Positions 45,215 through 53,645 of a stretch of DNA of 64,000 nucleotides are shown here, piece after piece; position 1 is the stretch's first letter; every line of letters starts with the position of its first letter. The notes beneath the pieces were generated by a model that did not search any database, was not told where the DNA came from, and saw nothing but the letters and a program-made list of their open reading frames with translations. The stretch is from Bryobacterales bacterium. Its GTDB lineage: Bacteria; Acidobacteriota; Terriglobia; Bryobacterales; Bryobacteraceae. The stretch covers positions 1-64,000 of the forward strand of contig JADJOP010000011.1 of the NCBI GenBank assembly GCA_016713735.1. Direction: 5' to 3'. The position numbers and the translations under genes were made by a program.

Positions 45215-48200
45215 TTAGAACTGCAGCCGGAGTCCGAGTTGGAGTGAGCGTGGACCGCCCACCTGGAATTGCGGGTTCTGTCCGCCGGTGACGCCGGTGG
45301 AGAGAATGGCCGTGGTGCGGCCGAAGTTGCCGCTGGTCATGACGCCAGTGGGGTTGCCGAAGTTGGCCGTGTTGAAGATGTTGAAGGCGTCGGCGCGGAG
45401 GTCGAGGCCCACGGTTTCGGTGACGCGGAAGCGGCGGCGAAGCGAGAGGTCGACCTGATGGAGGTCAAAGCCGCGCATGACGTTGCGGCCGAGGTTGCCC
45501 TGGCGGCCTTGGGCTTGCGGAGTGACGGCGTCAAAGGCCGCCCGGTTGAAGATGCGGCCACCGGGGTAGCCGTCGCTTTCAAGGTAGAGCGGTTGGCCGG
45601 GGACGAGGTCGGGCCGCGAGACGCTCGTGATGCCGAGGCCGAGCGCGTCGCGTCCGGTGACCACTAGCACGGGCGTGGCGGTGCGGATGCGGATGATCGA
45701 ATCGAGAGCAAAGCCTCCGAAAATGGCGCGGGCGGCGCGGTTGGACCACGGCGCGGGGATCTCATAGGTGGCCGAGCCACTGAACGTATGGCGCACGTCG
45801 AAGGAGGAGGGGCCGCGGTCGCTGCCCACCTGATAGCGCGTCGAAGGGGGCGAGGAAGTTGGTGTTCGACTCATCCGAGGAGGTGTCGAGCGACTTGGCC
45901 CAGGTGTAGGCGAGCAGGGCCTGGAGGCCGCGGCTCATGCGGCGCTTGAACTGGAACTGGAGCGAGTTGTAGTCGGAGTTGGCCGTGCTGCTGACGGCGT
46001 CGATGCGCGTGAAGTTCGGGTTGCGCATGACGGCGGGGAGCAGGCTTTCCACGCGGGAGAGGTTGCGTCCGGCGGCGCCGACGTAGGAAACCGAGAGGGC
46101 GTTGGAGACACCGATAGGCTGCTCGATGGCGAGGCTGTATTGATAGGTCCGCGGCAGATCGAAGTCGTTGTAATAGGCAAACAGACGCGGGTAGGGCGGG
46201 TTGGGGTTGATGGCCGGAGCCTCGGCGAAGAAGATGGGGTCCTGGATGGGCGTGTTGGCGACGGTGCGGCTGCGGGCAAAGGGATAGAGCGTGGGGCTCA
46301 GCGCCGTGCCGAGCAGCGTGTAGCCGAGGTCATAGAACATGCCGAAGCCGGCGCGGATGACCGTGCCGCCGCGGAACGGCTGGTAGGCGATGCCGACGCG
46401 CGGGGCGAAGTTCGACCAGGTGGTGTTGTAGAAGCGCGTGCCCTCCGGCGCGAGGGTGGCCGTGCTGGGGTTCTCGATGCCGAGCGCGGTGCGCGCCGGC
46501 GTGTTGGAGGGCGCCGGGTTCACCTCATAGCGCAGGCCGTAGGTGAGGGTGAGGCGGGGCGTCATGCGCCAGGCGTCCTGGACGAAGAGGGAGAAGTTGG
46601 TGTAGCGCGGCTCGAGAAAGTTCGAGATCTGCGTCACGGTGCCGCTGGGCACGATGCCGGTGGCCAACTGCGTGATGGTGGGGACGCTGAGCGTCTTGCC
46701 ATACTCACGGCCGCCGATGGTGGGGGCCAGGCGGCGGTAGTCGGCGCCGAGTTTCAGAGCGTGCGCTCCGACATTCCAGCTGGCCGTGTCGACGAGGTTG
46801 ATCTGGCGTTGCACGTTGCGGCTGAAGGGGCCGGGGCTGATGGTGTTCTCATCGCTGCCGCCGATGGTGAGGTAGTAGAGCGACTTCTCCGGATCGGCAA
46901 ACGAGGGGAACAGGATGTCGTTGGAGAGCAGCTTGGCGCCGCCGTAGGTGTCCTGCACGTAGATCTGTCCGGCCATGGAGCGGCTGTAATTGAAGCGCAG
47001 GTCGTTGGTGAAGGCAGGCGTGAGGATCATGGTGGAGCCGACAGTGGTGGTGGTCGTCTCATTGGGAATGCGGGCGACGAAGCTGGGCGTGGCAAAGCGG
47101 GCGCGCTCGCGGCTCTCCGATGGGGCGTAGTTGAAGCGGCCGAAGAGGGAGATGCGCGAGGTGAGCGCGTGGTCCATGCGGACGCTGGTGGCGTTGAGCG
47201 TGGAGGGGTTGGAGAAACCGGTGCTGTAGGGCGTCTCCAGGGGCGTGGCGGCGATGGGATCGGCCACCGGAAGCGGATAGGCTTCGAGCAGGCTCTTCAC
47301 GGCGCCGGTGGCGTTCTGGCGAGCGGCCAGAGACGGCACGCGCAAGCCGCTCAACACAACGGGCTGGCGCAGACGCAGGCCTTCATAGGAGACGAAGAAG
47401 AAGCTGCGGTTGCGGCCATCGTAGACGCCGGGCAAGTAGACCGGGCCGCCGGCGGTGAAGCCGAAATCGTTTTGCCGCAGGGCGGGCCGCCGGATGCGGT
47501 TGTAGTTGCCGAACCAGCTGTTGGCGTCGAGCTTATCGTTGCGGAAGTAGTTGAATGCCGAGCCGTGCAGCGAGTTGGTGCCGGAGCGGGTGACGATGGC
47601 GACCTGCGCGCCGGGCTGGCGGCCGTATTCGGGCGCGTAAGTGGAGGTCTGAATGGTGAACTCCTGCACGGCGTCGACCGAGGCGAGCGAACTGGTGCCG
47701 CCTTGCGCCGAGAACGAAGGCACGCTGCCGCCGGCGCCTTCATAGGGCGAGGTGGCGGCGGGCAGGCCGAAGTTGGCGCTGACGCCATCGACGCTGAAGT
47801 GGTTGGCGCCGGGGCGCTGGCCGTTCACCGAGAACTGGCCCTGGCTGACGAGGTTGGCCGGTGTGATTACGACGCCGGGGGCGAGTTGGATCAGCGATTG
47901 AAAGCTGCGGCCATTGAGCGGCTGGTTTTCGATGAAGCGGCGGTCCACTGAAGTGGCCACCGAGGGCGCTTCCCGCACCAGCGGCGATTCGGCCATCACC
48001 TCGACGGATTCGCCACGCGCGGCCACCTGCATAGGGATGCGGATCGAGCGCTGGTCGCCGGCGTTCATTGCAAGGCCGGTCAGCTTGGATTTGGAAAAGC
48101 CGTTGCGCTCAACGGTGATCACATACTCGCTGGGGGCGAGTTGCGAAAACACGAAGGCGCCGGAACTGTTGGAGACGGTGGAGCGCTTGGCGCCTTTGGC

Positions 48201-48344
48201 CGTGTCCTCAAGCGTGATGACGGCTTCGGCGACCGTGCCTTCCTGCGGGTCGACGACTACGCCCGAAAGTGTTGCGGTCGATGTTTGCGCCTGGCTGAGG
48301 GCGGCCAGCAGGAATGCGGCTGCCGCGTAAACAGGGACTTTCAT
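45215..48344 (-). CDS. Oar-like TonB-dependent receptor of the copper cluster (one frameshift)
   Basis: A signal peptide (YAAAAFLLAALSQAQ) precedes a carboxypeptidase-regulatory-like domain (ATLSGVVVDPQEGTVAEAV), a plug (PLNGRSFQSLIQLAPGVV, FSVDGVSANFGLP) and a barrel ending SLQLGLRLQF. The total is about 1,040 residues. Near 45840 the frame shifts: NTNFLAPFDA ends one frame and RYQVGSDRGPSSFDVRHTF continues in the next, as one missing base would give. It starts 2 bp after the BNR-like gene stop and precedes MbnP, so it belongs to the same operon. A role in moving copper or a copper complex across the outer membrane is inferred from context only. Confidence 0.87.
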
Positions 48345-48346
48345 AT

Positions 48347-49591
48347 CTATTTCTTCTCCTTGGACTCAATCTCTTGTTTGGTCAGTACGGCGGCGCGGAC
48401 ACTCTGGTCGCGCCAGGCCAGGATTACTTGGTTGCCCGCCACGGCGAGCTTGGGAAAACCGGTGGTGCGGCTTGCCGCCACGGTGGCGACAGACTGCACA
48501 GGGTGAAGCGTGCCGTCGCCGCCGATGCGGCGCAGACGAATCTCGGCCGCGGTGCCGGCTGTTTTTTCCAGCCAGACGGCCACGTAGCCCGACTCATCCC
48601 ACATCGCGATGGCGGGACGCCCGAGCGCATTGCCGCTGTCGAGCCGGAGCGGTTTGGTGAACGACTTCCCCTCGTCTGAGGAGAGCGCCACTTGGACTTT
48701 GGCTTCGCCGGAGGCGCGCGTCAGCCAGGCAATGGCGGCGCGCGAGCCGGCGGAGGCGATAGCGGGGCCATCGGTGGGACAGCCGTTGATCTTCCAGCCG
48801 TCCTCATGCAGCGTGACGGGCTTTGACCAGACGCCGTCGGTGTAGCGGACGACGGAGATGTCGCGGATCTCGCCGGGGGAGTGGTCGCGATAGGCGGCCA
48901 CTAGCCCGTTGCGCGTACGGCCCACGGCGGTGGGGCAGCAGGTGCAGGCGTCGTTGTCGATCTCGCCTTCGGTATCGACCCGATCGCCGCGGAAGCGGAC
49001 GAAGCGTACCGTTTTGCGATGTTCGGCGCCGGCGCCATGTTCGTGCGCGCCGTGCCCGCCGCCGCTGGGCGGGGGCGAGAGGAAGACGGCCATCTCGCCG
49101 CCCGGTTCAAAGGCGAGGAAGCCGGCGTAGTCTTCCTTTTCGTCGAGGCTCATGCCGTGGATCTGTTTCCAGTCGGCGGCGCGGGCGCTACGGCGGGCTA
49201 CTTTGATGCCGTAGCCGAACTTGCCGCCGCCCTCCGAGCGCGCCAGCCAGTGGGCCAGCATCGAGCCATCGGGCAAGACAGTGAGGGCGGGGAAGTCGGC
49301 CCAGTTGACGAACCAGTTCGCCCCTTGGGTGATGGTCTCCGGAGCGCTCCAGGCCGCGCCTTGCCACTTGGCGAAGCGGAGGGCATGGCGGCGTTCGGCG
49401 GGCGAAGCGGTTTGCGCGCCCACGGGCTCGGGCCGGGCCCCGACGGGCTCAGTCCAGGAAAGATACACGGCGCCGTCCTGGCGTTGGGCGAAGTAGGGCA
49501 TGCCGCTCCCTTCGCCGGCCGGTGGATCGATGCGCCGCACCTGGGCCAAGGCCGGCAGGGCGAGTATCAGTAGAAGGCAGGTCTTCTTCAT
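48347..49591 (-). CDS. Exported BNR/sialidase-like beta-propeller protein with CxCC motif
   Basis: The 414-residue secreted protein (signal LLLILALPALAQ) has Asp-box-like repeats, for example LSSDEGKSFTKPL, as in exo-alpha-sialidase-like propellers. It lacks the Arg triad I would want before calling it a sialidase. It has CTCC at residues 216-219, INGCPTDGP around Cys271, and a His-rich loop HGAHEHGAGAEH (180-191), which are metal-binding-like. It starts one base after the ccmH-like stop and ends two bases before the receptor start. A metal-linked role is more likely than glycan cleavage. Confidence 0.75.
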   Translation of the reverse strand: MKKTCLLLILALPALAQVRRIDPPAGEGSGMPYFAQRQDGAVYLSWTEPVGARPEPVGAQTASPAERRHALRFAKWQGAAWSAPETITQGANWFVNWADFPALTVLPDGSMLAHWLARSEGGGKFGYGIKVARRSARAADWKQIHGMSLDEKEDYAGFLAFEPGGEMAVFLSPPPSGGGHGAHEHGAGAEHRKTVRFVRFRGDRVDTEGEIDNDACTCCPTAVGRTRNGLVAAYRDHSPGEIRDISVVRYTDGVWSKPVTLHEDGWKINGCPTDGPAIASAGSRAAIAWLTRASGEAKVQVALSSDEGKSFTKPLRLDSGNALGRPAIAMWDESGYVAVWLEKTAGTAAEIRLRRIGGDGTLHPVQSVATVAASRTTGFPKLAVAGNQVILAWRDQSVRAAVLTKQEIESKEKK

Positions 49592-49592
49592 C

Positions 49593-50036
49593 TCAGGTCC
49601 ACTCCGATTCGGGCAGATCCGGCAGCTTGCCTGTGGGAGCCGCCGGGGGCGGCTGTTGACGATGGTTGGCCAGTGAACGCTTGATGACCCAGGCGACCAC
49701 GCCGGCGCCGGTCACGGCTAGCACGCGCGGGGTCCACTGCAGCCAGCTGCCGCGAGTTCCTTCCGGCAGCGAGAGGATGCGCGTGGAGTACCGTTCGAGC
49801 ATGTAGGCCTTGATCTCGTCGTCGGTTTTGCCCTCGCCGACGAGCGCCACAATTTCGGCCCGCAACTCAGTCGCCTTGGGCGAGTGGTGAACCATCAGGT
49901 TTTCGCGCCAGCAGCAGGGCGCGATGAACATCGGGTACAGCTTTTCCAAACGGGGATAGCCATCGGCGACATTGGCTCGTGCGCGGCCGGATGAGGCCAT
50001 CAGCAGGGGAGCCAAGAGGACACTTCTCCTGTTCAT
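49593..50036 (-). CDS. CcmH-like protein with PCCW motif
   Basis: The 147-residue protein has a signal (RRSVLLAPLLMASSGRARA), a CcmH-type domain (LYPMFIAPCCWRENLMVHHS, ELRAEIVALVGEGKTDDEI, YMLERYSTRILSLPEG) and a C-terminal membrane helix (VLAVTGAGVVAWVI). Standard CcmH has LRCxxC for reducing apocytochrome thiols; here the Cys pair is adjacent (Cys41, Cys42, PCCW), a form seen in some CcmH/NrfF-type proteins. It has a strong ribosome site (AAGGAGAAAGCAAG) before ATG 50036. No other ccm genes are nearby, so it may serve the three-haem enzyme of this cluster or handle metal through its Cys pair. Confidence 0.8.
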   Translation of the reverse strand: MNRRSVLLAPLLMASSGRARANVADGYPRLEKLYPMFIAPCCWRENLMVHHSPKATELRAEIVALVGEGKTDDEIKAYMLERYSTRILSLPEGTRGSWLQWTPRVLAVTGAGVVAWVIKRSLANHRQQPPPAAPTGKLPDLPESEWT

Positions 50037-50079
50037 CTTGCTTTCTCCTTCTTGTGCCGCGGAACGCGGCGGTTCAGCC

Positions 50080-50490
50080 TTACGCGGGGAGAGGCTGATC
50101 AACAGGAGGGGGGCGCTGCCAGAGGGCGTAGCACGTATTTACAATACGTGCTACAGAAGGCGAATGCAAGCACTTTTCCGTGGCGTCAAGCCAGGGCGCG
50201 GACAAGGGGAGGGAAGCGGACTCCACGGCGGCCGCGCCGAAGCCCAACGCGCGCGGCTGGCAGCATCCGCCCCGGCATTCCTTGGCCGAGAAAGACACCT
50301 CCGACGCGCCCGGCGCTTTCGGCTTCCGGCAACAGCATTTCCGTTTGGTGCGGCAGCATTGCGAGCCGCATTCCTGTGCGGAGCCGAGCAGGGCGGTGAA
50401 GGCGGCGGCGGGCGACACGCCGAGCAGCGCAGCCATCAGCCAGACACTGATCGCCTTCCGCATGCCCGTAATACGCCGCATGTCGACCAT
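50080..50490 (-). CDS. Secreted Cys-rich small protein
   Basis: The signal peptide ISVWLMAALLGVSPAAA is followed by a Cys cluster ECGSQCCRTKRKCCCRK and ECRGGCCQPRAL, nine Cys in a short stretch, with Lys and Arg around. This looks metal-binding. ATG 50490 has a Shine-Dalgarno (GGAG, 7 nt upstream); internal starts at 50481 and 50463 are possible. The last 35 codons contain the 27-bp palindrome. I recognise no family. It is in the same minus-strand run as the ccmH-like gene, 43 bp upstream of it. Confidence 0.65.
   Translation of the reverse strand: MVDMRRITGMRKAISVWLMAALLGVSPAAAFTALLGSAQECGSQCCRTKRKCCCRKPKAPGASEVSFSAKECRGGCCQPRALGFGAAAVESASLPLSAPWLDATEKCLHSPSVARIVNTCYALWQRPPPVDQPLPA
50128..50154. 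promoter_or_regulatory. Perfect 27-bp palindrome, candidate operator
   Basis: Arms GTAGCACGTATT (50128-50139) and AATACGTGCTAC (50143-50154) are exact reverse complements around TAC. It is AT-rich in a GC-rich region, lies inside the 3' end of the Cys-rich gene and 92 bp upstream of the ccmH-like ATG. A dimeric repressor or activator site, separating transcription of ccmH and later genes, is plausible. No regulator gene is beside it. Confidence 0.55.
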
Positions 50491-50547
50491 CGGATCTCCG
50501 CCGCACAACCTGTGCGGACCTCGCGTGGATTAGATAGAGGGAACGAG

Positions 50548-50940
50548 TTAGAGCAGGACGGCGGGCGCGGGCGGGCCGCGTTTGCGGCTGCCGCGGCGGA
50601 AGGCGGGTGAGGGCGGCGGCGCGTCGTGATTCGGAGCGACCGTCATCAGGACAGTGTCACCAGGGAGGACGCGCAGCGGAGGCAGAGCGAAATGCGCCAC
50701 CGTCGCCGGGCTCGCCTTGCCGGAGGGGAAGAGCGGACAAGGCGCTTTGGTTCCGCGCAGTCCGGCCGTGCCCGGGAAGGCCTCGGCCAGGCCCATGGCG
50801 CGGGCCATCATGCCGCAGCCATGTTTGCCGTCGCGGCGGCAGCAGGAGGGGAGTTTGCGTTCCGGTTGCCGGGCGAGCAGAGGGGTGATCAGCGGAACGC
50901 TGAACACACAGAGGAGCAAGGCTGCCCAGAGCCGTCGCAC
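50548..50940 (-). CDS. Secreted Cys/His-motif small protein
   Basis: GTG 50940 gives a 130-residue product with a signal peptide (RRLWAALLLCVFSVPLITPL) and SCCRRDGKHGCGMM right after it, a metal-ligand-like Cys/His/Met motif, then a Pro/Ser-rich tail. Longer frames run upstream but have no signal sequence. It is the first gene of the minus-strand cluster and diverges from the PilZ-like gene across about 67 bp. Family unknown to me. Confidence 0.6.
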   Translation of the reverse strand: MRRLWAALLLCVFSVPLITPLLARQPERKLPSCCRRDGKHGCGMMARAMGLAEAFPGTAGLRGTKAPCPLFPSGKASPATVAHFALPPLRVLPGDTVLMTVAPNHDAPPPSPAFRRGSRKRGPPAPAVLL

Positions 50941-51007
50941 GCTCTCAGTGTACAACCTGGCGTGGCGCGTGTGGCAACGATGGCACGGCAGGTGCACTAA
51001 CCATGCC

Positions 51008-51367
51008 ATGCAACACCAACATTGGGCACCAACCTATCTTTGTTCGGAGCTGGTTTCGCTGCACTACGTGGATGCCGCTGGGCGGCCTCAACGGACGACG
51101 GCGAATCTGGAAGAGATCGGAACCCACTGCGCCTCGCTGCTGGTGGAGGCCCGCATTCCGCGCGGCGCCCTCACCACCATCGAGACCCAAGGCCAGCGGT
51201 TGCAGGGATATGCACGGGGGGCCGTGCATGAGGCGCCGCTCGGCTGGTTTGTCGATGTGAAGCTTTCGCCGGACTCAAACTGGTCGCGCCGGCGGTACTC
51301 GCCGGAGCATCTGTTGAGCGCATTCCGCACGCCCTGCCGCCGCACGCCGGCTAAGGCGAACACCTGA
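51008..51367 (+). CDS. Short PilZ-like protein
   Basis: The 119-residue product (from ATG 51008) has LEEIGTHCASLLVEARIPRG and GYARGAVHEAPLGWFVDVKL, resembling short Acidobacterial PilZ-fold proteins. The canonical RxxxR and D/NxSxxG c-di-GMP motifs are not evident, so ligand binding is doubtful. It diverges from the Cys/His small protein gene. A frame with earlier starts exists but overlaps that gene. Confidence 0.55.
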   Translation: MQHQHWAPTYLCSELVSLHYVDAAGRPQRTTANLEEIGTHCASLLVEARIPRGALTTIETQGQRLQGYARGAVHEAPLGWFVDVKLSPDSNWSRRRYSPEHLLSAFRTPCRRTPAKANT

Positions 51368-51424
51368 GCAGGTTCCTCAGATTGCTGAGGAAAATCTGCC
51401 GGACAATATTACGACCCTGGTAAT

Positions 51425-51460
51425 GCGGCGGCCTGAGCAAGCGCGGGCCGCCGCTGTTTT
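51425..51460. terminator. Bidirectional rho-independent terminator
   Basis: GCGGCGGCC (51425-51433) and GGCCGCCGC (51446-51454) form a 9-bp perfect stem followed by TGTTTT. It lies between the convergent PilZ-like and isochorismatase-like genes. A weaker hairpin (CCTCAG-ATTG-CTGAGG at 51375-51390) lies upstream. Confidence 0.75.
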
Positions 51461-52231
51461 CTACCCCAAGGCGGCCTTCAGATCGGCGGAGGTGGTGCTG
51501 GGGCACCAATGCCGTTCGATGTATTCCACCACCAGGCGCGTGCCGTCGTCGTGGCTGACTTGGGGGCGGTCGGCGGGGTTGTACATGGCGTCGGTGAGGT
51601 CGCGCACGAGCACGCAGCGCACTCCCCATTTCGTCATCTGCTTGATGGCGAAGCTGCGGTTGAGGATGCACATGTTGGTGTGGACGCCCATGACGAAGAG
51701 CGTGTCGATGCCGCGCAGCTTGAGGATGGAGTAGACCTCCTCGCCTTTGTCGGTGACGAAGTCCTCGGGGGCGATGGGCACGCCGGCGTGCTGGCGGCTC
51801 CAGGCTTTTTCAAACTTGTCGCCGGTGTCGCAACCGCCGCCGGCCGAATCAATGGGCAGCGGTGGTTCGGCGAGGGCGAGCGGGGCGGGCGGTGCGGACT
51901 TGGGCACGGCCTGGGCGGCCAGCCGCTGCGGGGCCTGGCGATAAAACTCCATCGTTTCCGACGGCGCGTGGATGACCACCATGCGCTTGCCGCGCGCGGC
52001 TTCGAGCAGCGGGCGGGCGCGCTCGATGATGGGGACGAGCCGCTCGTTGGCGCCGCGGCACCAGTGGCGGTCCCACATGTCGCAGAGAATGAGGGCCGAC
52101 CGCTGCGCGTCAAACGGCATTGACGCCGCGCGCGGACCGTCGTCGGTGCGGCGCCGCAGAGCGAGCATGGGCGCGGCCCGCAGCCAGGGGGCGGCGAGCG
52201 CGGCGCTGAGGAGGAGCCGGCGGTTCATCAT
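51461..52231 (-). CDS. Exported isochorismatase-like cysteine hydrolase
   Basis: The product is 256 residues with an N-terminal signal (RRLLLSAALAAPWLRAA) and the isochorismatase-family fold (PF00857): Asp in LILCDMWDRHW, Lys in SILKLRGIDTLFVMG and the nucleophile Cys in VMGVHTNMCILNRSFAIKQM. Relatives hydrolyse amides or esters such as nicotinamide. It starts two bases after the Gfo/Idh/MocA stop, so they form an operon. ATG 52231 or 52228 is the start. Confidence 0.85.
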   Translation of the reverse strand: MMNRRLLLSAALAAPWLRAAPMLALRRRTDDGPRAASMPFDAQRSALILCDMWDRHWCRGANERLVPIIERARPLLEAARGKRMVVIHAPSETMEFYRQAPQRLAAQAVPKSAPPAPLALAEPPLPIDSAGGGCDTGDKFEKAWSRQHAGVPIAPEDFVTDKGEEVYSILKLRGIDTLFVMGVHTNMCILNRSFAIKQMTKWGVRCVLVRDLTDAMYNPADRPQVSHDDGTRLVVEYIERHWCPSTTSADLKAALG

Positions 52232-52233
52232 AG

Positions 52234-53430
52234 TTAGACCTCCACCTTCCGCGCCGTGGCGTTCCATTTCATGCGGCGGCCGTTCTTGAGCGACAGGTTG
52301 GCCAGTTGCGTCACGATGGCCGCCTGGAAGCCCAGCCAGACAGGAGCGGTGGGCGTTTTGCGGGTGCGCACGCACTCCAGGAAGTTCTGCACGTGGAGGT
52401 CGGTGGCCCAGCCGAAGCCGCGGGCCGACTTCTTTTCGATGGCCGGCGTTTCCTCGTTGCCTTGTAGAAAAACACGCAGGTCTTCGCGGCCGATGTCCAT
52501 GCGAGCCTTGCCGCCGTCGAGGTGGTTCATCTGGTCATAGCGGCTCTTGTACTTCATGGCGGCATAGTTGATGGTGAAGACGCCGATGAAATCCTCGGCA
52601 TACTCGGCGGTGACGACGACGCTTTCCGGCGTGTTGCCGACGGGGGCGTGGACGCGGCCGGCGGCGGCCGTGACGGCCTGCGGGAAGCCCGCGCCCATGA
52701 GCATGTGGATGCCGTCGTAGACGTGCGCGCCCTGGTCGGCCACGATGCCGCCGGCAAAGTCGGAATAGACCCGCCAGCGGCGGAAGAGCGAGGCGTCCAG
52801 CGGGCGCTCCGGCAGGGGGCCGAGCCACTGCTTCCAATCGAGCGGACCATCCAGCTTGGCCGTGGGGCCGCGTTCAAGCTGCGTATTGAGCCACCACGAG
52901 CGCACCATGTGGACGGCGCCCAGCGTGCCATCGGCCACCAGTTTGCGGCCCTCCTGGTAGAGGTCGTAGCTGCGGCGCTGCATGCCCACCTGGATGATCT
53001 GCTTGGTGCGCTTCTCGGCGTCCATCAGTTCGACGCCTTCTTCCGGCGTGCGGCAGAGCGGCTTCTCGACATAGACGTCCTTGCCCGCGGCGAGTGCGTC
53101 GAGGACCATGCGGTGGTGCCAGTGTTCGGGCGTGGCAATCAGAACGGCGTCGATCGACTTGTCGGCCAGCAGTTCCTTGTAGTTGCGGTAGGCCCTGGCG
53201 GCGACGCCGCCTTGGGCCTTGGCAGCAGTGCTGAGCGAGCGCTCCAGGTTCGGCTCGTAGACATCGCACACGGCGCCGACGCGGACATCGGCGTCCTTCT
53301 GAAAGACACCCATCACAAAGTTGCCGCGGTTGCCCGCGCCCACGAGGCCGAGCGTGATCCGGTTGCCCGGCAAGGCGTGCAAGGCTGCGCCCGTGGCGCC
53401 CATGAGGAAGATGCGTCGCGACGTGGTCAT
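52234..53430 (-). CDS. Tat-exported Gfo/Idh/MocA-family oxidoreductase
   Basis: A Tat signal (TSRRIFLMGATGAAL) precedes the Rossmann motif GLVGAGNRGNFVMG, ATPEHWHHRMVLDAL and the KPL site (VEKPLCRTPEEGVEL), then IVADQGAHVYDGIHML with a catalytic His region. Length is 398 residues. This export pattern is common in Acidobacteria and Planctomycetes; substrates are mostly unknown. ATG 53430 follows GGGGGGATTCC. Confidence 0.9.
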   Translation of the reverse strand: MTTSRRIFLMGATGAALHALPGNRITLGLVGAGNRGNFVMGVFQKDADVRVGAVCDVYEPNLERSLSTAAKAQGGVAARAYRNYKELLADKSIDAVLIATPEHWHHRMVLDALAAGKDVYVEKPLCRTPEEGVELMDAEKRTKQIIQVGMQRRSYDLYQEGRKLVADGTLGAVHMVRSWWLNTQLERGPTAKLDGPLDWKQWLGPLPERPLDASLFRRWRVYSDFAGGIVADQGAHVYDGIHMLMGAGFPQAVTAAAGRVHAPVGNTPESVVVTAEYAEDFIGVFTINYAAMKYKSRYDQMNHLDGGKARMDIGREDLRVFLQGNEETPAIEKKSARGFGWATDLHVQNFLECVRTRKTPTAPVWLGFQAAIVTQLANLSLKNGRRMKWNATARKVEV

Positions 53431-53645
53431 GATAGGAATCCCCCCATAGTGTATTCCCAGTGAGCACTGGCTGCAGGCTGGGCAGTCGGGTGGCTCTGGC
53501 TGAGGCGGCCATGCCCTTGGTTGTCCAGCCACGAGCGCCAGTCCGCCTGAGAATCCACCCCTCGACCTCGCACCACCATTGATGGAATTCGCCTGTGCCG
53601 ATGCGCTGCCGCCACGGCCGGGCGTGAGCTTGGGAGATTGCCGGA

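Noticed and set aside
46140..47951. 603-codon plus-strand open frame
   Set aside because: Antisense of the Oar-like receptor; Gly/Ala/Arg-rich with no motif.
53431..53645. Possible short minus-strand gene between the Gfo/Idh/MocA gene and dprA
   Set aside because: Open frames exist but show no start with a ribosome site and no recognisable sequence; probably promoter region.
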